A DNA stretch of 64,000 bases from Arenibacter palladensis (GCF_900129275.1 NZ_FQUX01000003.1:248001-312000); one strand, 5' to 3'; shown: positions 17,286 through 26,390, counted from the first letter of the stretch. The notes: generated from the letters alone by a model not told the origin. Numbers and translations: made by a program.

Positions 17286-18353
17286 TTAAAAATCTGCTAC
17301 CTCCCTGAGTCCCTTTTCATTTAAAATAATGATCCTTCTTCCTTGGTCGGTGGCAATAAGGCCTTCGTCCTTAAAATCGGATAGGGTTCGAATAGCTGTT
17401 TCAGTAGCGGTACCGATCATACCGGCAAAATCCTCCCTTGGAATTCCTATTCCGCCCATGGGTTTGTCCTGTATAACATGTTTATCATAAAGTTCCAAAA
17501 GGGCCTTTGCCGCCCTTTGCCTTACCGAGGCAAAAGCCATATCCACCAATTGCTCCTGTAGGTGCATTAAATTATTGGATATCATTCCTATGAATTTCTG
17601 TGAAACGGCAGAGTTGCCATAGATTAATTTGGTAAAATCCTTCCTAGGTATGGCGCACATTTCGGCATCCTCCAACACAGTGGCATTTTCAACATAAACT
17701 TTATCGGAATTCAATAAAGATATTTGTCCAACAAAATCTCCCGGACCATATATTCCGGTTACAAATTCCTTTCCGGATTCCGTACTCTTGTAGGTCTTTA
17801 CACTACCCTTTTCTATAAAATACAAGGATTTTGCGTTATCGCCTTCCCAAAAAATAATATCCCTTTTATGATAGGTTTTTAGGGGATAATCCTTGGGTAG
17901 ACTTTTCAAATCGTGGTATTGGGAAGCCTCGTCCAGAAATTTATTGAGGCCTTCCAAGTTTTTGGCAATCTCTTTTTTTAGAAAGTCGCTCTTTCGTAAA
18001 CGGGAGGATATGGCTTCGAGTAATTCCTTTTCCTCAAAAGGTTTCGTCAGATAATCGTCCGCCCCCAAATTCATTCCCAACCTCACCTCTGCCCTATCGG
18101 TTTTTGCCGTTAGAAATATAAAGGGTATGCTGGAGGTGGCACTATTTTTACCCAACAGTTCCAAGACTCCATAGCCGTCCAGTTCTGGCATCATGATATC
18201 ACATATGATTACGTCTGGCTTAAATTTTTCTGCAAGTTCTACCCCTATTTTTCCATTCTCGGCAGTAGCTACATCGTAATTGGCCAATTCCAATATGTCC
18301 GCTGTATTTTCCCTTACATCCTTGTTATCCTCAATTAATAGAATTTTTTTCAT
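17286..18353 (-). CDS. Response regulator fused to a Crp/Fnr DNA-binding module
   Basis: 355 residues. Receiver domain 1-120 with the acidic pair near 8-9, phospho-acceptor Asp52 (CDIMMPELDGYG) and Lys104 (LTKPFEE). A cyclic-nucleotide-binding-like beta-roll at about 150-265 (IIFWEGDNAKSLYFIEKGSVK, GPGDFVGQISLL) lacks the Cys cluster of Fnr. A Crp-type winged helix-turn-helix occupies 275-345: IPREDFAGMIGTATETAIRTLS. Glu318 and Arg322 match the Crp Glu181/Arg185 pair that reads the TGA half-site; Thr317 replaces Crp Arg180. It overlaps the kinase gene by 23 bases, so the two form a kinase-regulator operon whose promoter carries a TGAY-N4-RTCA site (autoregulation inferred). A prime candidate for the protein that binds the sites in this window. 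Confidence 0.93.
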   Translation of the reverse strand: MKKILLIEDNKDVRENTADILELANYDVATAENGKIGVELAEKFKPDVIICDIMMPELDGYGVLELLGKNSATSSIPFIFLTAKTDRAEVRLGMNLGADDYLTKPFEEKELLEAISSRLRKSDFLKKEIAKNLEGLNKFLDEASQYHDLKSLPKDYPLKTYHKRDIIFWEGDNAKSLYFIEKGSVKTYKSTESGKEFVTGIYGPGDFVGQISLLNSDKVYVENATVLEDAEMCAIPRKDFTKLIYGNSAVSQKFIGMISNNLMHLQEQLVDMAFASVRQRAAKALLELYDKHVIQDKPMGGIGIPREDFAGMIGTATETAIRTLSDFKDEGLIATDQGRRIIILNEKGLREVADF

Positions 18354-21084
18354 TTTCGTATATATTTACCGGAAGCATTAAACTGAATGTGCTACCCACT
18401 CCTAATTCACTGTTAAAGCTAACACCACCGCTTAAAAGCTCCGTATACTGTTTCACAATATGAAGTCCAAGACCTGTGCCCTGAATATTGGTGGCGTTCT
18501 CTGCACGAAAAAAGCGGTTAAAAAGATTTTTTTGCTCCTCTTTGGGTATCCCAATGCCTTTGTCCTTAATATTTATGGATAAGTCTTTACCATTAACCTT
18601 AATTTCAATGATGATCTCCTTTTGCTCCTCCGAATATTTTATGGCATTGGAGAGAAGATTTATAAGGATATGATTCAATAGTTTCGGATCCAGATAAACC
18701 GATATTGAAGGTTGGGAATGCTTTAATACAATGTCCTGGCCTTCTTTTTTGTTCGGCTCCAATTCATCGACCAACATTTTAACAAACTGTATTAACTCAA
18801 AAGACTTGGGTTTTACCTGCACTTTGCCCTCTTCCAATTTGCTCAAGGACAGAAAATCATTAAGAATAACAACTAGATCCTTTACATTATTTCTAATTCT
18901 GGAAACGTGCTTCATCCTCCTATCTTCCTTACCAGGTTCATTTTGTTTTCCTATTAGGATTGCAGAAGATAGAATGGCACTTAGTGGGGTTCGGAATTCA
19001 TGGGAGGCCATCGAAATAAAACGGGATTTCAGCTCATTTAGTTCCTTTTCCACCTTGAGTGTCTTTTCCAATTTATGCTGAACCTCTTTCTGCTCGGTAA
19101 CATTGTTGTAAACGAACAAGGCCCACTTTATTTCCTTTTCATCGGAATAGAGCGGTGTAGAATTTACCGCATAACACTGATTTTGAAAATCCACTTCAAA
19201 TGAAATATTGCTCCCCCTTAATGTTTTTCGAATATCGGATTTAATTTTATTGATCTGCCATTTTGAAAAAACCGGGATATGATCAATGGGTATTCCTTCA
19301 AATTCTGACTTATTAATATTGATCCGGTCCATTTCCTCCCCTTCCACATAAACCAGTTCATAATCGGAATTAAAGACCATAATTACCCCATTGGGGAAAT
19401 TGTGCGCTATCGCGGTAAACAATGCCCTACTCAGCTTAGCCTTCCTTTCCGCTCTTTGTGTCTCTACCAACTGATCTTCCAGGCTTAAACTGGTAGAAAC
19501 CAATTTTCGCACAGTGGATTGAACCTCCCTAGTACGTTCTTCCACGGTATTCTCTAAATGAAGGGCATATTCCTCCAATTTTTTCTTGGCATCCTGAATT
19601 TCTGTTACATCGTTCAGAACCCCTATAAAATGGGTTAATTTTTCGTTTTTATCATATAGAGGGGTAATGAACAGATCGTTCCAAAAGAGGGCGCCATCCT
19701 TTCTATAATTTCTTACCAACACCCTACAAGGCATTCCCTCCTTCACGGCTCGGGCCAATTGGGCAATTCCAAGCTGATCACGATCGTCGTTCTGTAAAAA
19801 TCTACAGTTTTTGCCCGTCACTTCCCCGGTCCCATATCCGGTAATATCTGTAAAAGACTTGTTGCAATAAATTATAGGCTGATCAGGAAGTTTGGCATCC
19901 ACAATAATGATACCGTTCCCGACAGCTTCCAAGGCCCTATTTCTAATATTCAAGGTGTCCTGTAAGAATGTGGTTTCGGTAATATCCAAGCCCGAGCTTA
20001 CCACCCCAATAATTTCATTATTTCCATTCCTCAAAGTAGCATTGCTCCATTGAATCAGTCGCTCTTCCCCACCTTTGGCAACTATATGGTTTTCGTAAAT
20101 ATTGGGCACTTCCAACTTCTCCTGGAAAATGTCTTCAAAGAGTTCTGTTATTCGCTTTTTATCCCTGGCCGGTATAAAATTTCCAAGCCAATTTTTATTC
20201 AAAATAGCATCTTGTTCCAATCCCAAAATTTCACAGGTCCTTTTATTGACAAGTTCAACGGTATGGTCCTTACTGATCACTAGAAACATTGTAGGAGAAG
20301 AATCCATATATTGACGGAGCAATTTTTTCTCCTTGTCCAGGGCCATTTCTATTTCCTTCCCCTTTGTTATATCCTGCATAAAACCTTCCAAACCGCAGAC
20401 ATTTCCCTGCTCGTCCATTACGCAGGAAACCTGTTCCCATATCCATTTTATTTGCTTGTTTGCAGTAGTGATCCTATAAGTGAGTTGATACTGTTTCTTA
20501 TCCGCCATTCCCTTCTCCACCTCAAGCAAAATCCTGGACAAATCTTCAGGATGAATTAAGGTATCCCAACTTATATCCGGGCTATCATAAAATTGTGCCG
20601 GAGAATATCCAGTTATGTTTAAGCAGGCTTCACTGATAAATTCAATGTTCCAAGGTCTATCAGTTTTAGAGCGATATACAATTCCGGACACATTGGAAAT
20701 CAACGTTCTAAACTTTCTATCACTTTCAAATACTGAAATATCGGCCGGTTTACAATAAATAACTTTTAGGTTCTGAGATTTTACTACAGTTGGGACGATC
20801 CTGATATCGATTGGAAATTTTACGCCATTCCTGTCCCGGCCATAGAACTGATTGGGGCCCACGACAACCTTATTCATCTCTGCACCAACAGCATTTAGCT
20901 TCCAATCAGGAATAATCAATTGGATATCCCGCTGTACCAACTCCCCTTCAACATATCCGAACATCTTTTGGGCAGACATGTTGGCAATGAGAATAGATCC
21001 ATGTTGATCCACCACAAATAATCCAGCTAAGGAAGATTCAAAAATGGATTGAAAGAGATCGCTATTTGTTAATTGTTCATTCAT
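18331..21084 (-). CDS. Multi-PAS hybrid-free histidine kinase with a LOV photosensor domain
   Basis: 917 residues, no membrane segments. Order: PAS 1 (8-115), PAS 2 (125-245), PAS 3 (255-372), PAS 4/LOV (378-497), coiled coil (498-550), PAS 5 (553-668), HisKA with phospho-acceptor His695 (SMASHEFRTPLSA), HATPase_c (790-905; NLLSNAIKYS, DKGIGIP, GTGLGLHIVKQY). PAS 4 has the LOV signature GKNCRFLQ with the flavin-adduct Cys427 and flavin-contacting Asn459 and Asn469 (VRNYRKDG, FWNDLF); the usual final Gln (FVGVQ) is Leu490 (FIGVL). Known LOV kinases respond to blue light; that activity is inferred. Partner regulator is the overlapping downstream gene. Confidence 0.93.
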   Translation of the reverse strand: MNEQLTNSDLFQSIFESSLAGLFVVDQHGSILIANMSAQKMFGYVEGELVQRDIQLIIPDWKLNAVGAEMNKVVVGPNQFYGRDRNGVKFPIDIRIVPTVVKSQNLKVIYCKPADISVFESDRKFRTLISNVSGIVYRSKTDRPWNIEFISEACLNITGYSPAQFYDSPDISWDTLIHPEDLSRILLEVEKGMADKKQYQLTYRITTANKQIKWIWEQVSCVMDEQGNVCGLEGFMQDITKGKEIEMALDKEKKLLRQYMDSSPTMFLVISKDHTVELVNKRTCEILGLEQDAILNKNWLGNFIPARDKKRITELFEDIFQEKLEVPNIYENHIVAKGGEERLIQWSNATLRNGNNEIIGVVSSGLDITETTFLQDTLNIRNRALEAVGNGIIIVDAKLPDQPIIYCNKSFTDITGYGTGEVTGKNCRFLQNDDRDQLGIAQLARAVKEGMPCRVLVRNYRKDGALFWNDLFITPLYDKNEKLTHFIGVLNDVTEIQDAKKKLEEYALHLENTVEERTREVQSTVRKLVSTSLSLEDQLVETQRAERKAKLSRALFTAIAHNFPNGVIMVFNSDYELVYVEGEEMDRININKSEFEGIPIDHIPVFSKWQINKIKSDIRKTLRGSNISFEVDFQNQCYAVNSTPLYSDEKEIKWALFVYNNVTEQKEVQHKLEKTLKVEKELNELKSRFISMASHEFRTPLSAILSSAILIGKQNEPGKEDRRMKHVSRIRNNVKDLVVILNDFLSLSKLEEGKVQVKPKSFELIQFVKMLVDELEPNKKEGQDIVLKHSQPSISVYLDPKLLNHILINLLSNAIKYSEEQKEIIIEIKVNGKDLSINIKDKGIGIPKEEQKNLFNRFFRAENATNIQGTGLGLHIVKQYTELLSGGVSFNSELGVGSTFSLMLPVNIYENEKNSIN

Positions 21085-21208
21085 TGTACTTTTGCTGTTC
21101 TTTACTAATTGGTCCTGACGAAACCAAAAGGAAGTGCTGCTAAGTTGTTTCGTTACATATCTACTGCCAATTGAAGCCTATGTTCCGGTAATATGGCACT
21201 CAGTTACA

Positions 21209-21251
21209 CAAATGTATTGTGCACTACATCCGAAAGAAATGATATCGGTCA
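21209..21251 (-). promoter_or_regulatory. TGAY-N4-RTCA site and -7 box for the LOV kinase operon
   Basis: Palindrome TGATATCGGTCA at 21240-21251. On the minus strand a perfect box TACATTTG occupies 21216-21209, 35 bases from the site end. The leader to the kinase start is about 120 bases. This is the autoregulatory site inferred for the kinase-regulator pair. Confidence 0.8.
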
Positions 21252-21277
21252 TAACCCCTACCTAGATTGTAAAAACC

Positions 21278-21320
21278 TGACAATGGTCATATGCGTATTT
21301 CTTTAGATGGAATAATTTTG
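21278..21320 (+). promoter_or_regulatory. TGAY-N4-RTCA site and -7 box for the patatin gene
   Basis: Palindrome TGACAATGGTCA at 21278-21289 and a perfect box TAATTTTG at 21313-21320, 35 bases from the site start. It shows that the open frame starting at 21291 cannot be the translated start, because it overlaps the promoter; the ATG at 21345 is used instead. Confidence 0.85.
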
Positions 21321-21344
21321 ATTCAAATTCTAAATAAAAGGTTT

Positions 21345-22184
21345 ATGACAACAGGGTTGGTCCTTTCTGGTGGCGGTATACGGGGTGTTGCCCATATTGG
21401 GGCCATAAAGGCGTTGGAGGAATACGGTATTTACCCTTCACATATTGCAGGCACTAGTGCAGGAGCCATAGTTGGTGCCTTGTACGCTTCTGGCTGTACT
21501 TGGGAGCAAATGTTGGATTTTTTTAAGACTACAGAGATTTTTAGTTTTAATAAGTATGCCATGGGAAAACCTGGTTTCCTGGACACGGAAAAATTCCATG
21601 ATCAATTTAAGGCCTACATACCCCATGACACCTTCGAATCTTTGGAAAAGCAACTTTATGTAACAGCTACCAATTTGCTTGATGGTACGCTAAATGTCTT
21701 TAATCAGGGCGAACTTATAAAACCAGTTTTGGCATCAGCAGCTGTTCCCGGACTATTTGCGCCAGTACAAATCGACAAAGGTTATTACGTAGATGGTGGC
21801 ACCTTGAACAATTTTCCGGTAGACCTAATAAAAAAATACTGTGATCGGATTGTGGGAGTTTATGTAAATCCGTTCAATCATGTAAGCATCAAAGAACTGA
21901 ATCATGTAAACAAGGTTTTGGAAAGGGCATATCATGTAATGGTAGCCAATGAAACGACCAAAAAATTTATAGACTGTGATCTATTGATCCGTCCGGAGAA
22001 AATGGATCAGTATAGCATGTTTACCCTGAAAAATTTGGACATCATTTTTGATTTGGGCTATAATGCCACCATAAAAGCACTGGACAATAGTCCCCTGGCC
22101 TCCGAATTATTATCTGCGGCAGAATTGGAAGCTATGAACGGTTTTTCAATGGATCCTGCTGTAATTAAGAAACCACAGGAATAA
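21345..22184 (+). CDS. Patatin-like phospholipase (RssA/YlbK type)
   Basis: 279 residues from ATG 21345 (MTTGLVLSGGGIRG). The start is chosen because the predicted promoter (box 21313-21320) lies downstream of the alternative ATG at 21291. Motifs: oxyanion-hole GGGIRG (9-14), nucleophile serine in GTSAG, and the catalytic Asp in DGGTLNNFP. This is the catalytic Ser-Asp dyad of patatin-like lipases of the RssA group. Single-domain cytosolic enzyme without a signal peptide, acting on lipids. It is divergent from the LOV kinase operon with its own palindrome 38 bases from that operon's site; each site faces its own gene. Confidence 0.9.
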   Translation: MTTGLVLSGGGIRGVAHIGAIKALEEYGIYPSHIAGTSAGAIVGALYASGCTWEQMLDFFKTTEIFSFNKYAMGKPGFLDTEKFHDQFKAYIPHDTFESLEKQLYVTATNLLDGTLNVFNQGELIKPVLASAAVPGLFAPVQIDKGYYVDGGTLNNFPVDLIKKYCDRIVGVYVNPFNHVSIKELNHVNKVLERAYHVMVANETTKKFIDCDLLIRPEKMDQYSMFTLKNLDIIFDLGYNATIKALDNSPLASELLSAAELEAMNGFSMDPAVIKKPQE

Positions 22185-22317
22185 ACACTTTCTGTAAATT
22201 CTTTTAATACCCATAATCGTGCAATAAAGAATTCTGCAAGGGTAAGTATACTGGCGTATCCCCAATAAGATTCACATTCGTCCTAGAGACTTTTATCAGG
22301 GTAGACCTTTGGTGGTT

Positions 22318-22380
22318 TTAAAATGCAAAAGCCCTCCCGTCTGGACCACCCATATGGACTTATATTGGGTTTTGACGGGA
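22318..22380 (-). terminator. Probable terminator of the hsp20 gene
   Basis: Branched hairpin: outer arms TCCCGTC (22335-22341) and GACGGGA (22374-22380), with an inner ACCCA/TGGGT pairing. In the minus direction it follows the hsp20 stop and is followed by a T-rich stretch (complement of 22318-22333, GGGCTTTTGCATTTT). It may also end the convergent patatin gene. Confidence 0.55.
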
Positions 22381-22413
22381 AGGCATTGCTACTAACAAAT
22401 AACCAACCAATAA

Positions 22414-22878
22414 TTATCCGATTTGTACTTTTTTAGGAGGTGCCTTTTTAGCTTCCTCTTTCTTGGCAAGATTAAAGCTAAGGATACCATCCTTGTAGGC
22501 GGCCTTAATTTCTTCCTGTTTTACATTCTCAGGTAGCTGCAAGGACCGTTCAAAGGAATTATAGCTAAATTCCCTACGCGTAAATTTGTCCTCCTTTTCC
22601 TCCTTGGATTGCGACTTCTCGGCAGCAATATTTAAGCATCCATCCTCAATGGTTACCTCAAAGTCCTTTTTTTGAAAACCTGGAGCGGCAAGCTCTATCT
22701 CAAAATGGTCGCCGGTTTCCTTAATGTTTAAGGCTGGCTCCGACCTTTTCCCATTCCAGAAACTATCAGGTAGCATGTCCCTTACCCAAGCACGATTATC
22801 AAAAAAATCGTCCATATCAAAAAAATCTTGGGTCATAAGATTTCTAAATGGTCTTCTTTTAAATTTTACAAGTGTCAT
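22414..22878 (-). CDS. Hsp20 small heat-shock protein (alpha-crystallin family)
   Basis: 154 residues. Alpha-crystallin domain from about 46 to 135 with the usual motifs: PALNIKETGDHFEIELAAPG, FEVTIEDGCLNIAAEK, FSYNSFERSLQLPENV and a GILSFNLAKK strand; the C-terminal extension is basic with PPKKVQIG, where V-x-I acts as the I-x-I-like oligomerisation motif. ATP-independent holdase. The TGAY-N4-RTCA palindrome at 22948 has a box at the standard spacing on both strands, so hsp20 and the divergent cation ATPase are probably activated together. In mycobacteria an Hsp20 (HspX) is the best known member of the dormancy regulon. Confidence 0.95.
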   Translation of the reverse strand: MTLVKFKRRPFRNLMTQDFFDMDDFFDNRAWVRDMLPDSFWNGKRSEPALNIKETGDHFEIELAAPGFQKKDFEVTIEDGCLNIAAEKSQSKEEKEDKFTRREFSYNSFERSLQLPENVKQEEIKAAYKDGILSFNLAKKEEAKKAPPKKVQIG

Positions 22879-22916
22879 AGTATTTTGTTTTTAAGGGTTA
22901 TATATTTATTGTGCCT

Positions 22917-22990
22917 CTAAAGTACATCCAACAAGCCTTGTACAAAATGATTTAGGTCAGTCTCTCAAAATTTCTTTACGTTTATTTTTA
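22917..22990. promoter_or_regulatory. Bidirectional TGAY-N4-RTCA site between hsp20 and the P-type ATPase
   Basis: Palindrome TGATTTAGGTCA at 22948-22959. Minus strand: TACTTTAG (7 of 8) at 22924-22917 for hsp20. Plus strand: TATTTTTA (7 of 8) at 22983-22990 for the ATPase. Both are at 35 bases from the site ends. Confidence 0.75.
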
Positions 22991-23099
22991 CCATATCAAA
23001 TCATTATATCAAAACTGTGCTAACCTTATACCAATTTGAAAGAATACGAAAGTTGGATTACCATATATGGTTAACTTCAATTTTGTTAATTTAGACAAC

Positions 23100-25610
23100 A
23101 TGATCAATCCACTCGATTTTGGCATTAAAGGCCTAACTGATGAAGCAGTAAAAAGCTCAAGAAAAAAACATGGCGAAAATAGCCTTAGCTATAAAAAGGA
23201 AAATGGGTTTTTGGACGCTTTAAAAAGTGTTGCCCAGGAGCCAATGGTCATCCTATTAATGGTGGCTTCCTCTATCTATTTTATAACAGGAAATAATGGT
23301 GATGGAATATTTATGGTCGCTGCCATTATCCTGGTTGCTTCAATATCCCTTTATCAGGATTCCAAAAGTAGGATGGCCCTGGAAAAATTAAAAAGTCTTA
23401 CCCAACCCAATAGCCAGGTCATTAGGAATGGAGAAGTGGTAGATATTCCCAGTGAGGAGTTGGTAGTTGGCGACAGCCTAATGGTTGAGGAAGGCAACAC
23501 CATTCCTGCCGATGGCACCATTGTTCATTCCAACGATTTCTCCGTAAACGAATCCATACTTACGGGAGAATCCCTTTCCGTTTTTAAGGATGCATCAAAA
23601 TTGGACAATAAGATATTTGGTGGTACTACCGTAGCCAGTGGACTGGCGATCGCCACCATTACAGAAATTGGCAACAGCACCCAGTTGGGTAAAATTGGAA
23701 AAAGTCTCGAAGGAATCCAGGAAGAAAAGACGCCTTTGGAAAAACAGATATCCAATTTCGTAAAACATATGTCCATTTGGGGCGGTATCATTTTTCTTTT
23801 GGTCTGGGGTATCAATTACCTTCAATCACGGGAGGTATTGGATAGTTTGTTAAAAGCCTTAACCTTGGCCATGAGTGTCCTGCCAGAAGAAATACCTGTA
23901 GCCTTTACCACTTTTATGGCCTTAGGTGCCTATAGATTGATGAAAATGGGCATTGTGGTAAAACAAATGAAAACCGTAGAATCCTTGGGAAGCGCTACCG
24001 TAATTTGTACGGACAAAACGGGCACCATTACCCAGAACAAGATGGAACTTGCCAAACTCTTCACCTTGGATACGGGAGAGGTAGTTTCTGCAGATGCCCC
24101 CCTTAATAATTCCCAAAAAGAATTGGTCACTATAGCGATGTGGGCCAGCGAGCCAATTCCTTTCGATCCTATGGAAAAGGCTTTGCATGAGGCCTATGCC
24201 AGAATTGCCCATGTAGACCAGCGGCCGCATTATAAAATGATACACGAGTATCCGCTAAGCGGGAAACCGCCTATGATGACCCATCTGTTTCAAAATAGTG
24301 AAGGTAACCGTATCATTGCAGCCAAAGGGGCGCCTGAAGCCCTTTTGGCAACTTCCAAACTTACCGATTCCCAAAAAGAACAGATTACGGATATCTTGAC
24401 CAATTTAGGGCAGGAAGGATACCGAATGTTAGGAGTGGGTCAGGCCAATTTCCAAGGGGTTGATTTTCCCGAAAAGCAACAGGATTTTCAATTTGCCTTC
24501 AAGGGATTGGTGGCCTTTTATGACCCCCCTAAAGATAACATCCGCCAGGTGTTGAAAGATTTCGACAAGGCTGGAATACAGGTAAAATTGGTTACAGGTG
24601 ATAATCCAGCCACTTCCATGGCCATTGCCAAACAAATTAATTTTCCCGGCTATGAAAAAAACATGACCGGGGAAGAATTAATGCAATTGAAGGATGAGGA
24701 ATTACAGCAAAAGGTAAAAAGCACACAGGTCTTTACCCGCATGTTCCCCGAAGCCAAATTAAGGATTGTAAACGCCATTAAGGCCAATAACGAAGTAGTG
24801 GCCATGACAGGTGATGGGGTCAACGACGGGCCAGCGCTCAAGGCATCTCATATTGGTATTGCCATGGGTAAAAAAGGAACTGAAATTGCCAAGCAGGCAG
24901 CCTCCTTGATCTTAGTGGACGATGACCTTTCCAAAATGGTAGATGCCATTGCCATGGGCAGAAAAATATATGGCAACCTAAAAAAGGCCATCCAGTATAT
25001 CATATCCATTCATATCCCAATCATATTAACGGTATTTATCCCCTTGGCATTAGGGTGGGCCTATCCCGCTATATTTTCACCCTCCCATGTTATATTATTG
25101 GAATTGATCATGGGCCCCACCTGCTCCATTATTTATGAAAACGAGCCGATGGAGAAAAATACTATGATTCAAAAACCAAGGCCATTTACCACAACTTTTT
25201 TTAAGTTCAAGGAACTGATAACCAGTATCATTCAAGGACTAGTGATTACCTTGGGATCTTTATCCGTATACCAATACGCCGTTTTAGAAAGTCACAATGA
25301 ATCCGTAACAAGAACTATGGTGTTTATGGTCTTGATATCTTCCAATATTTTTCTGACCTTGGTAAACCGCTCTTTCTATTATTCCATTTGGACCACTTTA
25401 AAATATAAGAACAACTTGGTGCCTTTGATCATTGGAATTACTTTGATCTTATCGGCATTGTTGCTCTTTGTGCCCCCATTGACAAGCTTCTTTCAATTTG
25501 AAACCTTAACCTTCAAACAGCTGGGAATTGCCGTCATGGCAGGCATGATGTCCGTACTATGGTACGAAATTGTGAAAGGGATTAAACGAGCCAGGTTAAA
25601 ATTAAGATAG
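23100..25610 (+). CDS. P-type cation-transporting ATPase, subfamily of uncertain ion
   Basis: 836 residues from ATG 23100 (MINPLDFGIKGLT); an upstream in-frame ATG at 23067 is possible. Cation ATPase N-domain at the start, actuator loop with LTGES, phosphorylation motif DKTGTITQNK, TGDNP and GDGVNDGPAL hinge motif, and about eight to ten membrane segments. It groups with Ca2+/PMR1-like type II pumps, but the ion-binding helices differ: M4 is PEEIP instead of PEGLP and M6 reads LELIMGPTCSIIYENEP rather than NLxTDxxPA. The transported ion is therefore unknown. Divergent from hsp20 under a shared palindrome. A Ca-type P-type ATPase (CtpF) is likewise in the mycobacterial DosR set. Confidence 0.88.
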   Translation: MINPLDFGIKGLTDEAVKSSRKKHGENSLSYKKENGFLDALKSVAQEPMVILLMVASSIYFITGNNGDGIFMVAAIILVASISLYQDSKSRMALEKLKSLTQPNSQVIRNGEVVDIPSEELVVGDSLMVEEGNTIPADGTIVHSNDFSVNESILTGESLSVFKDASKLDNKIFGGTTVASGLAIATITEIGNSTQLGKIGKSLEGIQEEKTPLEKQISNFVKHMSIWGGIIFLLVWGINYLQSREVLDSLLKALTLAMSVLPEEIPVAFTTFMALGAYRLMKMGIVVKQMKTVESLGSATVICTDKTGTITQNKMELAKLFTLDTGEVVSADAPLNNSQKELVTIAMWASEPIPFDPMEKALHEAYARIAHVDQRPHYKMIHEYPLSGKPPMMTHLFQNSEGNRIIAAKGAPEALLATSKLTDSQKEQITDILTNLGQEGYRMLGVGQANFQGVDFPEKQQDFQFAFKGLVAFYDPPKDNIRQVLKDFDKAGIQVKLVTGDNPATSMAIAKQINFPGYEKNMTGEELMQLKDEELQQKVKSTQVFTRMFPEAKLRIVNAIKANNEVVAMTGDGVNDGPALKASHIGIAMGKKGTEIAKQAASLILVDDDLSKMVDAIAMGRKIYGNLKKAIQYIISIHIPIILTVFIPLALGWAYPAIFSPSHVILLELIMGPTCSIIYENEPMEKNTMIQKPRPFTTTFFKFKELITSIIQGLVITLGSLSVYQYAVLESHNESVTRTMVFMVLISSNIFLTLVNRSFYYSIWTTLKYKNNLVPLIIGITLILSALLLFVPPLTSFFQFETLTFKQLGIAVMAGMMSVLWYEIVKGIKRARLKLR

Positions 25611-25638
25611 TGCAATAAATGTCCGGATGGTGAGCAGG

Positions 25639-26292
25639 CTAGAGTTTCACTCCAAATGCCAAATCCCCAGCATCCCCTATACCGGGAACAATATAGCCTT
25701 TGCTATTTAATTGGGTATCAATGGCCGCTATCCACAATTGGGTATTCTTTGGAAAAACTGTCTTGATATGGTCTATCCCGGATTGGGAACCAATTACCGA
25801 TATAATATGGATCTGCTTGGGTTTACCATGGTTCTTAAGTGCATTTAAAACATTCTCCAACGTTTTTCCAGTGGCCAGCATTGGATCTGTAAGAATTAGG
25901 GTTTTATTTTCCAGAGAAGGGGCGGCAAAGTATTTTACTATAACTTCAAAAGCATCTTCATCTCCACGGTGATGCCTATATGCAGAAATAAAAGCGTTCT
26001 CAGCGTTGTCAAAGTAATTTAAAAGACCCTGATGTAATGGGAGTCCGGCGCGTAAAACGGAACACAGCACCAGATCATCCACTGGCATGGACATTTCCTT
26101 GGTTCCCAAAGGAGTTTCAACCATTTGGTTCCTATAGTTAAGGGTCTTGCTAAGTTCATAACCCAAAATTTCCCCAATACGTTCAATATTACGCCTAAAG
26201 CGCATACTATCGCGTTGAATATTGGCATCCCTAATTTCGGCTACAAATTTATTTAACAGTGAATTTTCTTCCCCTAGACTATGTACTATCAT
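25639..26292 (-). CDS. upp: Uracil phosphoribosyltransferase
   Basis: Salvages uracil with PRPP to UMP. 217 residues, typical length. The PRPP-binding loop is LILTDPMLATGKTLENVL (here ILTDPMLATGKT), preceded by VLRAGLPLHQGLL, and the uracil-binding end is PGIGDAGDLAFG. It converges with the P-type ATPase gene. No regulon site was found upstream (26293-26390). Confidence 0.97.
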   Translation of the reverse strand: MIVHSLGEENSLLNKFVAEIRDANIQRDSMRFRRNIERIGEILGYELSKTLNYRNQMVETPLGTKEMSMPVDDLVLCSVLRAGLPLHQGLLNYFDNAENAFISAYRHHRGDEDAFEVIVKYFAAPSLENKTLILTDPMLATGKTLENVLNALKNHGKPKQIHIISVIGSQSGIDHIKTVFPKNTQLWIAAIDTQLNSKGYIVPGIGDAGDLAFGVKL

Positions 26293-26390
26293 TGTTTATC
26301 CTTTTAGATTCAAGATACAGAATTCCCGTTACAATCCCTATAAAATCAGCAGCACCTGCCTCATAGCGTAGTCTTTTTTCTTCAAAATAA

